Source: Bradyrhizobium glycinis (lineage in GTDB: Bacteria > Pseudomonadota > Alphaproteobacteria > Rhizobiales > Xanthobacteraceae). From it: a DNA stretch of 64,000 bases. Location: positions 620,001 through 684,000 of the forward strand of contig NZ_JACCHQ010000001.1 of assembly GCF_016031655.1 (NCBI RefSeq). The letters are read 5' to 3'. Positions 44,614 to 53,252 of the stretch are shown one piece after another (within the stretch, counting starts at the first letter, position 1; each line of letters begins with the position of its first letter). Below the pieces are notes generated by a model. The model was not told the DNA's origin. It searched no databases and saw only the letters and a program-made list of their open reading frames with translations. The translations under genes were made by a program, and so were the position numbers.

Positions 44614-46461
44614 TCACGTTGAGGTCAGAATATCCACCTTGGCGTTGGCAACGATCAGGCGATCGGCCAGGAGCTGGGCCAGGTTCCGCATGATGCATTC
44701 GCTGGCGCGGGGGTGCTGCTTGCGGAAGCGCTCGAAATCCTTCAGCGGCACCTCGCAGGCTGTCGCTGCCATGTCGGCGAAGACGTCGGCGGAGCGGGTC
44801 TGTTCCAGCAACGCCATCTCGCCGAACGCCATGCCGGCGGTGAGCGTCGCCAGCCTGACGCCGTCGGGCAGGGTAACGTGCACCGCGCCGCTGCGCAGGA
44901 AGTACAGGGCATCGGCGGGATCGCCGGCCGCGAGGATCTTCGCGCCGGATTGATAGGTCCTGATGGTGCAGAGCGAGGCGAGATCCGTCAGCTCTTCCTC
45001 GCTCAGTCCGGTCAGCAGCGGCTGCTCGGCAAGCTCGGTGGTCTCGTGAAAATCGATCGAGCCGCCGTAGCGATACACGATCTGGTCTTCGGCCCATTCG
45101 ATCGCGGTATCGAGCAGATAGAAGTCGCGGACGTTCTTCAGCTCGGCGGTCCATTCGCGCAAGCTGTTCCATTCCTTGGACGCGCGCCTGACGCCTGACA
45201 GCACGACGGTCACGTTCAGTGCCGCAAGCTCCTCGAAGGCTTCCGCCACAAGCCGCGCGCCGGCCCGCGTGGTCGAGGTCACGCGGTGGAGATCGAAGAT
45301 CACGAATTGCGGCCGCATTCGTCCCGCCAGCCGGCGCGAGATGTAATCCACCGCCGACAGCGACAGCGTGCCGACCAGCTCGATGATGCGCACCTCCTGC
45401 TCGTGCGCGGCGAGGATCTCGCGCTCCTGCGGGCGGCGCACGCGGCGCGACGGGCTCTTGCCGATGTCGTAGTCGGCGATGACCACGTTGCGCGCGTCGT
45501 CGCTGCGGTTGAGCATGTGCAGGTCGTAATGCGAGGACAGCGCCTCGCAGACCTTGATGCCGCGCACGCTGCTGCCGTGCTTGTCGAGCTTTGGCGAATA
45601 GCTGCCGAGCCCGAGGCGGGCAGGGAGCGCGGCCAGGATGCCGCCGCCGACGCCGCTCTTGGCGGGGATGCCGATGCGGTAGATCCACTCGCCCGCATAG
45701 TCGTACATGCCCGAGGACGTCATCACCGACAGCGTGCGCGAGATCGCGTAAGCGCTCAGCACCTGCTCGCCGGTGACCGGATTGATGCCGCGATTGGCGA
45801 GCGTCGCCGCCATCACCGCGATGTCGCGCGCGGTCACCAGCACGGCGCATTGCCGGAAATAGACGTCGAGCACGCCGGCGACGTTGTCCGAGATGACCGC
45901 GTTGGTCTTCAAGAGATAGCCGATGGCGCGGTTGCGGTCGCCGGTCTGGCTTTCGGAAGCATACACGGCCTCGTCGACAGAAAGATCGCGTCCCGCAAAA
46001 CGGCTGAGCGCAAGGCGGATTTGCTCGAACGCCTCCGCGCCCTTGCTGTCGTAGATCAGCCCGGTGCAGGCGATCGCCCCGGCATTGACCATCGGGTTGA
46101 ACGGATGGTTCTCGGAATTGAGCCGGATCGAGTTGAAGGGATCGCCGGAGGGCTCGACGCCGATCGCGCCTTCGACCTTGCCGGCGCCGAGCAGGTCCAG
46201 CGCCAGCGCAAACACGAAGGGTTTCGACATCGACTGGATGGTGAAGGGCACCCTGGAGTCGCCGACTTCATAGACGTGGCCGTCCAGCGTCGCCAGGCTG
46301 ATGCCGAAATAGGCGGGGTCGGCCTTGCCGAGTTCGGGAATGTAATCGGCGACATGGCCCGACGTCTCGGCGGAGAATTCGCTGAGACAATTGTCCAGAA
46401 ACCGCAGCAAGGGTGGCTTCGAGCGGGTCCAAGCGGTGGCGAGAGGCGAGAGCGGTTTCAT
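44614..46461 (-). CDS. glsA: Glutaminase A fused to STAS and cyclic-nucleotide-binding domains
   Basis: Serine-dependent glutaminase (glutamine to glutamate and ammonia) with two added regulatory domains. 615 residues from the ATG at 46461 (AGGGAGG upstream), about twice the 300-310 of plain GlsA. Glutaminase domain about 20-330: Ser77-x-x-Lys80 in IQSMSKPF, SENHPFNPMVNAGAI, ESQTGDRNRAIGYLLK and the KSGVGGGILAALP loop. STAS domain about 350-460 (RIIELVGTLSLSAVDYI, DLHRVTSTTRAGARL). Cyclic-nucleotide-binding domain about 485-600 with phosphate-cassette-like FGEMALLEQTRSADVFA, retaining Glu and Arg. This layout suggests control by a small ligand and a protein partner. Next upstream are the TRAP permease and binding protein genes. 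Confidence 0.93.
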   Translation of the reverse strand: MKPLSPLATAWTRSKPPLLRFLDNCLSEFSAETSGHVADYIPELGKADPAYFGISLATLDGHVYEVGDSRVPFTIQSMSKPFVFALALDLLGAGKVEGAIGVEPSGDPFNSIRLNSENHPFNPMVNAGAIACTGLIYDSKGAEAFEQIRLALSRFAGRDLSVDEAVYASESQTGDRNRAIGYLLKTNAVISDNVAGVLDVYFRQCAVLVTARDIAVMAATLANRGINPVTGEQVLSAYAISRTLSVMTSSGMYDYAGEWIYRIGIPAKSGVGGGILAALPARLGLGSYSPKLDKHGSSVRGIKVCEALSSHYDLHMLNRSDDARNVVIADYDIGKSPSRRVRRPQEREILAAHEQEVRIIELVGTLSLSAVDYISRRLAGRMRPQFVIFDLHRVTSTTRAGARLVAEAFEELAALNVTVVLSGVRRASKEWNSLREWTAELKNVRDFYLLDTAIEWAEDQIVYRYGGSIDFHETTELAEQPLLTGLSEEELTDLASLCTIRTYQSGAKILAAGDPADALYFLRSGAVHVTLPDGVRLATLTAGMAFGEMALLEQTRSADVFADMAATACEVPLKDFERFRKQHPRASECIMRNLAQLLADRLIVANAKVDILTST

Positions 46462-46482
46462 CGCCTCCCTTGTGCAACGCAA

Positions 46483-48558
46483 TCAGGGTACGCGCAACCC
46501 GTCCGGCATCACAGGCTGGCGCCGGACCAGGAGAAACGCGACCAGAATTGTCGGCAGCAGGATGCCAAGGCCGAGCAACGTCACCTGCATCTGCGACAGC
46601 GGCATGATGCCGCCGCCCGGGGTCGCCACCACGAAGCCGCCGATCACGAGCAGCACGCGAATGGGCCATTGCAGGCTGCCTGTGCCGCGCAAGTCGCCGA
46701 CGAACGGCTGGTAGCCCTGGATGCCGCCGCAGATGAAGAGCGTGCCGAAGGCGGCGAGGCCCATCAGGCCGAGACCGGCGAGATAGGGGCTCGGGCCCTG
46801 CAGCACCAGCGCCGGATTGAGCACGAAGAAGAACGGCAGGAAATAGATGATGCTGCCGACCCACATCGATTCCCAGCCGGTCTTCATTGCCGGCGATCCG
46901 GCGATGCCGGCGGCCGCGAATGACGCAATCGCGACCGGCGGGGTGATCGACGACAGCATGCCCCAGTAGAAGATGAACATGTGCACGGCCATGCGATTGA
47001 GCCCGAGCTTCTCCAGCGCGGGCGCGACCAGGATGGCGAGGAAGATGTAGCAGGCCGTCGTCGTCAGGCCGAGGCCGAGAATGAGGCTGGTGAGCGCGCA
47101 CATGCCGAGCAGCAGGAAGGCGTTGTCGCCGGCGATGTGCAGGAGGTCGTTGGCAAGGCTCGACACCACGCCCGTCATCGAGAACGCGCCGATCAAGAGG
47201 CCGCAGCCGGCGAGGATGCCGACCAGCTCGACGAAGGTGCGGCCGTTGACCTCCAGGAACTTGCCGATCGTCGCGAACGTCCAGCGCGTGTCCTTGGAGA
47301 AGAACTGGTTGAGCACGAGCAGCAGCGCGGTGGCGTAGAACGGCGCGTGGCTCTCGCGCTTGAAGTAGAGCAGCATCACGATCAGGAGCGCGATGACGAA
47401 GACGTAGTACCAGCCGTCCTTGATCGTATCCATGAGCCGCGGCAGCTCGGCGCGCGGAATGCCCTTCAGCTTGTGGCGCGCGGCATAGGCATCGACCTGC
47501 ATGAATAGCCCGACATAGTAGAGCACTGCGGGAATGATCGCCGCGACCGCGACGTCGGCGTAGCTGACGTTGAGGAATTGCGCGATGACGAAGGCGGTCG
47601 CGCCCATCACCGGCGGCGCCAGCACCGCGCCGGTCGAGGCGCAGGCCTCGATCGCGGCGGCATAGGACGCGCGGAAGCCGCTCTTCTTCATCACCGGGAT
47701 GGTCATGGTGCCGGCGGTGAGCACGTTGGAGATGATCGAGCCGGACATCATGCCGAGCAGGCCGCTGGCAAAGATGCAGACTTTTGCCGCGCCGCCGCGG
47801 AAGGTGCCGCACAGCGCGAAGGCGAGGTTGATGAAGAATTTTCCGGCGCCCGTCATCATCAGCGCAGTGCCGAACACCAAAAAGCCGATCACGGTGTCGG
47901 CGAAGGCCTGGATGGGAATGCCGAGCAGGCTCTCGCCGGAGAGCACATGATAGGCGGTCGCCTGCTCGAGCGTCGATTGCGTGCCGCGGAACGGTCCGAG
48001 CCAGCGGGCTTCGGCGAACAGCGGATAGACGGTGAAGGGCAGCACGCTCAAGAGCAGGCTCCAGCCGCCGGTGCGACGCAGCGCTTCCATCAGCATCAGC
48101 CACATTACGAGGCCTGCGGCGATCACCGTGTTGGGCGCGCCGCCGAATTCCCAGCCTGCCTCCGCCGCCTTGCGCACGTTAACCATCAGCATGAGCGCCG
48201 CCGCGAAGGTCACGACGAACAAGACGAGGTCATACCAGGGAACGCGGTCGAGTGGCGCGCGTTCGGCGCCCGGAAAGATCAGGAACGTGAACGGCAGCAT
48301 CAACGCGATCAGGAGATAGAAATATTCCGTGTTGAGCTGGGTGTAGCCGACGAAGAAGCGCAGCGAGAATTGCTGATTGATGCAGAGCAGGATCGTTGCG
48401 GCGGTCGCAACAATCAGCGTCCAGCGCCAGGCGCCACGCAACGTGCGCACGCGCGTCACCTCCGCCTCCTGCAAGTTGCCGACCGCGCCATGCGGATCGT
48501 CGAACACGATCCGCTTGGGCTCGTCGTGCGGGGCGGTGGTGGTGGAAGAAGACATCAT
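46483..48558 (-). CDS. TRAP transporter fused permease (DctQM type, TAXI system)
   Basis: Sodium- or proton-driven importer of the TRAP family in which small and large membrane subunits are one chain. 691 residues with about 17 hydrophobic segments; the first sits at about 47-62 (LIVATAATILLCINQQ). The large-subunit signature region is GLLGMMSGSIISNVLTAGTM with TIPVMKKSGFRASYAAAIEA and GAVLAPPVMGATAFVIAQFL. The fused type goes with TAXI binding proteins, and one is encoded upstream at 48777. It lies 21 bp before the glutaminase start, so the two are probably cotranscribed. Confidence 0.94.
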   Translation of the reverse strand: MMSSSTTTAPHDEPKRIVFDDPHGAVGNLQEAEVTRVRTLRGAWRWTLIVATAATILLCINQQFSLRFFVGYTQLNTEYFYLLIALMLPFTFLIFPGAERAPLDRVPWYDLVLFVVTFAAALMLMVNVRKAAEAGWEFGGAPNTVIAAGLVMWLMLMEALRRTGGWSLLLSVLPFTVYPLFAEARWLGPFRGTQSTLEQATAYHVLSGESLLGIPIQAFADTVIGFLVFGTALMMTGAGKFFINLAFALCGTFRGGAAKVCIFASGLLGMMSGSIISNVLTAGTMTIPVMKKSGFRASYAAAIEACASTGAVLAPPVMGATAFVIAQFLNVSYADVAVAAIIPAVLYYVGLFMQVDAYAARHKLKGIPRAELPRLMDTIKDGWYYVFVIALLIVMLLYFKRESHAPFYATALLLVLNQFFSKDTRWTFATIGKFLEVNGRTFVELVGILAGCGLLIGAFSMTGVVSSLANDLLHIAGDNAFLLLGMCALTSLILGLGLTTTACYIFLAILVAPALEKLGLNRMAVHMFIFYWGMLSSITPPVAIASFAAAGIAGSPAMKTGWESMWVGSIIYFLPFFFVLNPALVLQGPSPYLAGLGLMGLAAFGTLFICGGIQGYQPFVGDLRGTGSLQWPIRVLLVIGGFVVATPGGGIMPLSQMQVTLLGLGILLPTILVAFLLVRRQPVMPDGLRVP

Positions 48559-48616
48559 CGACCCAGTGCGTTAGGCGAATGGCAGTGGTTTGAAGCGGTC
48601 GGGCCGCGGGCGACCA

Positions 48617-48735
48617 AACCTCTCCCGCTTGCGGGAGAGGTCGCGCCGAAGGCGCGGGTGAGGGTTTTCTCCTCTCGGGGAGTCCCTCCGCGGAGACAAC
48701 CTCTCCCCAACCCTCTCCCGCAAGCGGGAGAGGGG
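48617..48735. repeat. Intergenic palindromic repeat, CCTCTCCCGC family
   Basis: Two hairpins, CCTCTCCCGCTTGCGGGAGAGG at its left end is split here as arms CCTCTCCCGC (48619) and GCGGGAGAGG (48631), and a second with arms CCCTCTCCCGC (48711) and GCGGGAGAGGG. The two ends are also complementary to each other, so one large stem is possible. It fills the gap between the TAXI protein gene and the TRAP permease gene. Confidence 0.85.
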
Positions 48736-48776
48736 GCGCAGCTCCCTCGTGGCGACGATCAATGCCCTCACCAAGA

Positions 48777-49943
48777 CTATTCCTCGAACCCGTTCGGCAT
48801 GCCGGCTTTCGCCAGCGCCGCGGCGCGCGCCTTCATCCAGCCATCGAGGAACGCCTTGTCGTCCGACGGCGGATTGGACTTGCCGTACTCCGTCCACGCG
48901 GCCGCCAGCACCTCCTGGCGCTTGATCAGCTGATTGTTGTGCGCCTCCTGCGCATCGCTCCAGTGCCCGGCCTCTTTCAGCGCCTTCACCGCGCCGGGAT
49001 GCACCGGCACCACCCAGTTCTTGGTCTGGCGGTCGGCCGCAAGCCCGCCGGCGCCGGGCGCGGAATCCTTGTAGGCGTCGTAATTGACGATCATCGCCTT
49101 GGTGATGGCGTAGACCTGGTCGGCCGGTTGCGAGGCGTAGGCGACGAAGATCGGGTAGGGATAATTGCCGAGCTCGACCGGCTTCTCCGGCGAGATGCCG
49201 GCGCCGCAGGTCGCAAGCTGCGGAAAGAAGAACGAGCCGACCTTCTGCATCCGCGCCCAGCCTTCCTTGTCCTTGGCGGGCAGCGGCGGCCAGATCAGGC
49301 CGCGCGGCGAAGTCTCGGCCTCCTTTGCGGGGCCGGTGATGGTGGTGCCGAAGGCGGCATCGACGTCGTTGTTGATCAGGCCTTTCCACATCGCGCCGTA
49401 GCTTGCGAACTCGACGGCCTTGACGTCGTTCTTGGTCAGCCCGGCGAAAGCGAGCACCGCGAGCGAGTTCTGGTTCAGCGCGGGCGAGCCGACCACGAAG
49501 CCGACGCGCTTGCCCTTGAGGTCCTTCAGCTCCTTCACGCCGGTGTCGGCGGCGACCGCGAGCGAACCGCAATTGCAGTCGACGGACGAGAGCAGGATCT
49601 GCAGTGCTTGCGGACCCCATTCCTTCGAGCCGAACTCGAACACGCCTTCCTGCGCGAAGTAGGTGCCCGATCCCATCGCTGCGGAAGCCGCGCGCTTGGC
49701 GCGAAGCGGCGCGAGGCGCGCGACGTCGTTGCCTGCGGGCAGCACGCGCACGTCGGTGCCGTATTTGTCCTTCATCATCTTGCCGACGCCGACCGCGATG
49801 TTGAATCCGGCGGTGCCGGTGTCATAGGCGGTGAAGGTCAATGTCGCCGGCAGCTTGATGTCTTCGGCGAACGAATAGCGTGTAGACGCAAAAGAAATGC
49901 CCGCCACCAGAGCAGGCGCGAGCACGAGCAGCCCACGAAGCAT
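48777..49943 (-). CDS. TAXI family TRAP transporter substrate-binding protein
   Basis: Periplasmic solute receptor of the TRAP importer. The ATG at 49943 (MLRGLLVLAPALVAGISFAS) has TGGAGGG four to five bases upstream and starts a signal peptide cleaved near YSFAED; 388 residues. Visible TAXI features are the early FTAYDTGTAGFNIAVGVGKM, a glycine-rich lobe (RAKRAASAAMGSGTYFAQEG), DLKGKRVGFVVGSPALNQNS and a second lobe VDAAFGTTITGPA. Structurally characterised TAXI proteins bind glutamate or glutamine (Thermus), which fits the glutaminase downstream. Substrate remains inference. Confidence 0.92.
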   Translation of the reverse strand: MLRGLLVLAPALVAGISFASTRYSFAEDIKLPATLTFTAYDTGTAGFNIAVGVGKMMKDKYGTDVRVLPAGNDVARLAPLRAKRAASAAMGSGTYFAQEGVFEFGSKEWGPQALQILLSSVDCNCGSLAVAADTGVKELKDLKGKRVGFVVGSPALNQNSLAVLAFAGLTKNDVKAVEFASYGAMWKGLINNDVDAAFGTTITGPAKEAETSPRGLIWPPLPAKDKEGWARMQKVGSFFFPQLATCGAGISPEKPVELGNYPYPIFVAYASQPADQVYAITKAMIVNYDAYKDSAPGAGGLAADRQTKNWVVPVHPGAVKALKEAGHWSDAQEAHNNQLIKRQEVLAAAWTEYGKSNPPSDDKAFLDGWMKARAAALAKAGMPNGFEE

Positions 49944-50110
49944 GTTTCCCTCCAATGATCCTCGCTTGACGCGAAGATTTTCATTCTTTGTTTGAAACAA
50001 CGTTTTGTTTGAAACCGATCATGTCACCGCGATCAAGCGATGGCAACGCCGTACCCGCCCGGGCGGGAATGCGACTGACACATTGTCGCGGAAACGACCG
50101 GACAACGCAG

Positions 50111-50332
50111 TTAGTTCGCGACAATCGCGATTGCCTGTCCCTCGGCAACGACGTCGTCGACCTTCACCAGAAGCGATGTAATCGTGCCGTTCGCGGGCGA
50201 GGGCACTGGGATCTCCATCTTCATCGCTTCGACCACCACAACGTCATCGCCATCCGCGACGGTTCCTCCAACTTGCACGGGAGTTGCGCAGATGCGTCCC
50301 GCGACCTCGGTGACGATCTTAATTTCTGGCAT
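50111..50332 (-). CDS. Biotin carboxyl carrier protein (single-domain)
   Basis: 73 residues from ATG 50332: a free-standing biotinyl domain that would carry carboxybiotin to a carboxyltransferase. The lysine that takes biotin is Lys38 in VVVEAMKMEIPVPS, the canonical EAMKM. The flanking prolines and valines form the usual beta-hammerhead. It is divergent from the IclR regulator and the carboxyltransferase gene; a biotin carboxylase partner is not in this window, so the complete enzyme must use one encoded elsewhere. Confidence 0.9.
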   Translation of the reverse strand: MPEIKIVTEVAGRICATPVQVGGTVADGDDVVVVEAMKMEIPVPSPANGTITSLLVKVDDVVAEGQAIAIVAN

Positions 50333-50428
50333 GCCATCGCCTTTTTGTTGTCGCCGCAAAATGCCTGAGGTAGCGTCGTCTGCAAGTGGAATTTAATTCC
50401 GCAGAGCGGAACACAAACGGTAGGGATC

Positions 50429-51403
50429 ATGGGACGACGTTCGGAGCGGTTGAGTAGGCAAGGTGCGCTCGCTGGCGAAGCTGGTGAGGGTGATGTGATC
50501 CAGGTGGTGTCGCGCGCGTTCGACGTGCTGCGATGCTTCGAGGGCCACGAGGCGCGACTCGGCAATCTCGAGATTTCAAATCGCTGCGGTTTGCCGCGCT
50601 CGACGGTATCGCGGCTCACACATACGCTGACCCGCATGGGCCAGCTCGTGTATCTTCCGCGCGATCAAAAGTATCGCATTGGCCCGAGCGCGGTGGCGAT
50701 GAGCGCTTCGATGATGAAGGGCGCGCAGCTGCGCAGCATGATTCGCCAGCGGCTGCAGGAAGTCGCCGAACAGCTGCCGGGCACGGTCGGCTTCGTCGTC
50801 CCCGACCGCTTCCATCTCGTCTACCTCCAGTTCGCGCGTTCGCCGACCGCGCTCGGCTTGCACGAGGGCACCGGCAGCCGCATCTCGATGGCCTCGACCG
50901 CGGCAGGCGCGGCCTACACCGCGGCGCTTGCGCCCGAGATCGGCGATGCCTTCATCGCAGACATGGAGCGCGAGGTGCCCGAGGCTGCGAAGATTCTCAA
51001 GCCCCGCATCGAAGCCAACCGGCAGATGCTGCGCGAGCGCGGCTATGTCGTTGCCTGCGGCCTCTGGAGCCCGCACATCAACGGCCTCGCGGTGCCGATC
51101 TGGTCGCCGCAGTACCAGACCTTCGTCGTCATCACGATCGGCCTTCTGTCGGCGATGTATGACGAGCAGCGTCTGCACGACGAGGTCGCACCGCTGATGC
51201 TCCAGCTTGGCCGCTCGCTCGGCAGCCTGATGGAAGGCGCGGAAGGCGACGCCTTCAACAACCGTATCTCGCGTAAGCCGGTCGCCATGGCCGTGCACAA
51301 CAATAACAAGCCGATCCATTCGGAGGGAGTGAATGAACTGGAAGCCGGAACTCGACGAGCTCGCCCGGCGCGAAGCCTTCGCGCGGGAGATGGGCGGCGT
51401 TGA
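50429..51403 (+). CDS. IclR family transcriptional regulator
   Basis: 324 residues: winged helix about 25-85 (VIQVVSRAFDVLRCFEGHEA, GLPRSTVSRLTHTLTRMG) and the GAF-like IclR effector domain about 105-275 (VGFVVPDRFHLVYLQFARSP, SRISMASTAAGAAYTAALA). The reading frame runs 71 bp into the carboxyltransferase gene and ends in a charged tail without homology to the family, suggesting loss of the original stop. By position it is likely to regulate the biotin carrier and carboxyltransferase genes on either side. Confidence 0.9.
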   Translation: MGRRSERLSRQGALAGEAGEGDVIQVVSRAFDVLRCFEGHEARLGNLEISNRCGLPRSTVSRLTHTLTRMGQLVYLPRDQKYRIGPSAVAMSASMMKGAQLRSMIRQRLQEVAEQLPGTVGFVVPDRFHLVYLQFARSPTALGLHEGTGSRISMASTAAGAAYTAALAPEIGDAFIADMEREVPEAAKILKPRIEANRQMLRERGYVVACGLWSPHINGLAVPIWSPQYQTFVVITIGLLSAMYDEQRLHDEVAPLMLQLGRSLGSLMEGAEGDAFNNRISRKPVAMAVHNNNKPIHSEGVNELEAGTRRARPARSLRAGDGRR

Positions 51404-52892
51404 CAAGGTCAAGCGACAGCATGACCAGGGCCGGCTGACTGTTCGGGAGCGCATCGATAAGCTGATCGACAAAGGCAGCTTTCACGAGATCGGTGCCGTC
51501 TCCGGCATCGGCGAGTACGATTCCAGCGGCGATCTGAAGAAGCTCACGCCGGCCAATTGCGTGTTCGGCCGCGCGCGCGTCGACGGCCGCACCGTGGTCG
51601 TGGTCGGTGACGATTTCACCGTGCGCGGCGGCTCGGCGGATGCGTCGATCTCGGCCAAGCCGCTGATGGCGGAGGAGATGGCGCATGATTTCCGTCTGCC
51701 GATCGTCCGCATCATCGAAGGCTCCGGCGGCGGCGGTTCGGTCAAGACCATCGAGACCAAGGGCGCGGCCAATCTGCCCGGCGGCATCGGCGGCACGCGC
51801 TGGTATCGCTTCACGACGGAGAACCTGTCGCGCGTGCCGGTGGTCGCGCTCGGTCTCGGCTCGGTGGCGGGCCTCGGCGCCGCGCGTCTTGCCGCCAGCC
51901 ACTATTCGATCATGACGCGGAAGTCCGCGATGTTCGTCGCGGGTCCGCCGGTGGTGAAGGCGCTGGGGCAGGATCTCACCAAGGAGGAGCTTGGCGGCGC
52001 CGAGATCCAGACCCGCGCCGGCGCGGTGGATCATGCCGTCGATACCGAGGAGGAGGCCTTCGCCTGCGCGCGGCGCTTCCTTTCCTACCTGCCGTCGTCG
52101 GTCTACGAGCTGCCGCCGACCTTGCCCTGCACGGACAGCCCCGAGCGCAGCGACGAAGCGCTGATGAACGCAGTGCCGCGCAACCGCAAGCAGGTCTACA
52201 AGATGCGGCCCATCATCGAGTCCGTCGTCGACAAGGGCTCGTTCTTCGAGGTCGCCAAGAACTTCGGCAAGCCGATCATTGTCGGCCTCGCGCGGCTCGA
52301 GGGCAGGGCGGTGCTGCTGCTCGCCAGCGACAGCTTCCACTATGGCGGATCCTGGACCGCGGATGCCTGCCAGAAGGTGGTGCGCTGGGTCGACTTCGCC
52401 GAGACCTTCCACCTGCCGGTCGTCTATCTCATGGACTGCCCCGGCTTCATGATCGGCCTCGATGCGGAGAAGGCGGCCACCATCCGCCACGGCGTGCGTG
52501 CCATGGCGGCGGTTAACCAGACCACCGTGCCCTGGTGCACCGTGATCCTGCGCAACGCTTTCGGTGTCGCCGGTGTCGTGCATCAGCCGGCCGATCGCTT
52601 CTCGATCCGCTATGCCTGGCCGTCGGCTTATTGGGGCTCGCTGCCGCTCGAAGGCGGCATCGAAGCCGCCTACCGCGCCGACATCGACGCGGCGGAAGAC
52701 AAGGCGGCGAAGCTGAAGGAGATCGAGGAGCGGCTCAACAAGCTCCGCTCGCCGTTCCGCTCGGCCGAAAAGTTCTGGGTCGAGGAGATCATCGATCCCA
52801 GAAAGACGCGATCGCTTCTGTGCGAGTTCGCCCGGCTGGCGGAGCCGCTGCGCAAAGCGGGGCCGCCGGAGAACTTTTCGATCAGGCCGTAG
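51333..52892 (+). CDS. Acyl-CoA carboxylase carboxyltransferase subunit
   Basis: Transfers the carboxyl group from carboxybiotin to an acyl-CoA such as propionyl-, acetyl- or methylcrotonyl-CoA. 519 residues, two crotonase-like halves. Start at 51333 (MNWKPELDELARREAF) is backed by GGAGGGAG directly upstream. Seen: GGVDKVKRQHDQGRLTVRER, RIIEGSGGGGSVKTIETKGA (first-half loop), GSVAGLGAARLAASHYSIM, and FHLPVVYLMDCPGFMIGLDA in the second half. The acyl-CoA preferred is not clear. It overlaps the IclR gene by 71 bp; the biotin carrier gene is nearby but divergent. Confidence 0.93.
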   Translation: MNWKPELDELARREAFAREMGGVDKVKRQHDQGRLTVRERIDKLIDKGSFHEIGAVSGIGEYDSSGDLKKLTPANCVFGRARVDGRTVVVVGDDFTVRGGSADASISAKPLMAEEMAHDFRLPIVRIIEGSGGGGSVKTIETKGAANLPGGIGGTRWYRFTTENLSRVPVVALGLGSVAGLGAARLAASHYSIMTRKSAMFVAGPPVVKALGQDLTKEELGGAEIQTRAGAVDHAVDTEEEAFACARRFLSYLPSSVYELPPTLPCTDSPERSDEALMNAVPRNRKQVYKMRPIIESVVDKGSFFEVAKNFGKPIIVGLARLEGRAVLLLASDSFHYGGSWTADACQKVVRWVDFAETFHLPVVYLMDCPGFMIGLDAEKAATIRHGVRAMAAVNQTTVPWCTVILRNAFGVAGVVHQPADRFSIRYAWPSAYWGSLPLEGGIEAAYRADIDAAEDKAAKLKEIEERLNKLRSPFRSAEKFWVEEIIDPRKTRSLLCEFARLAEPLRKAGPPENFSIRP

Positions 52893-52914
52893 CATCCTTG
52901 TGCCAAGCCATGAC

Positions 52915-53065
52915 GCTCGTGCCCCGGACGCAGCGCAACGCTGCCGGAGATGCGAAGCATCGTCCGGCGGCGGTGCGCTGCAGAGCCGGGGCCCATGCAA
53001 CAGCGTGCTCGCAGCCTCCTGGGTCCCGGCTCAGCGTCGCAACGCCGGCGCGTCCGGGACACGAG
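52915..53065. repeat. Intergenic palindromic repeat, CGTGCCCCGGACGC family, copy 1
   Basis: Outer arms CTCGTGCCCCGGACGC and GCGTCCGGGACACGAG, with inner segments AGAGCCGGGGCCCATGC and GGGTCCCGGCTCAGCG that pair. It fills much of the 360-bp gap after the carboxyltransferase gene; the remaining part (53066-53252) holds no gene that I can support. Related to the element at 58351-58487. Confidence 0.85.
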
Positions 53066-53252
53066 AGAAGGTGGCTTCACGAGCATTCGTGCGCTGCGAG
53101 TTAATCATCTCAGGCGCTACGTGCAGGATATGAGACCTTGCAGTCGTGGCGCGCGATCGCAGCCATTTTCAGCCGCTCTTTAGGCCAATTTCAGCCAAAC
53201 TGTTATTGGTTTCTCGTTGCCCGGGGCAGGGTCTCTCATTTGGAGTCCTGCA

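Noticed and set aside
48617..48735. Repeat cluster as a CRISPR array
   Set aside because: Two hairpins with mirrored arms and no evenly spaced unique spacers; it fits the intergenic palindrome class.
47578..48933. 451-codon plus-strand frame through the TRAP permease, repeat and TAXI gene end
   Set aside because: Runs through a palindromic repeat and two opposite-strand genes; charged low-complexity product, no family signal.
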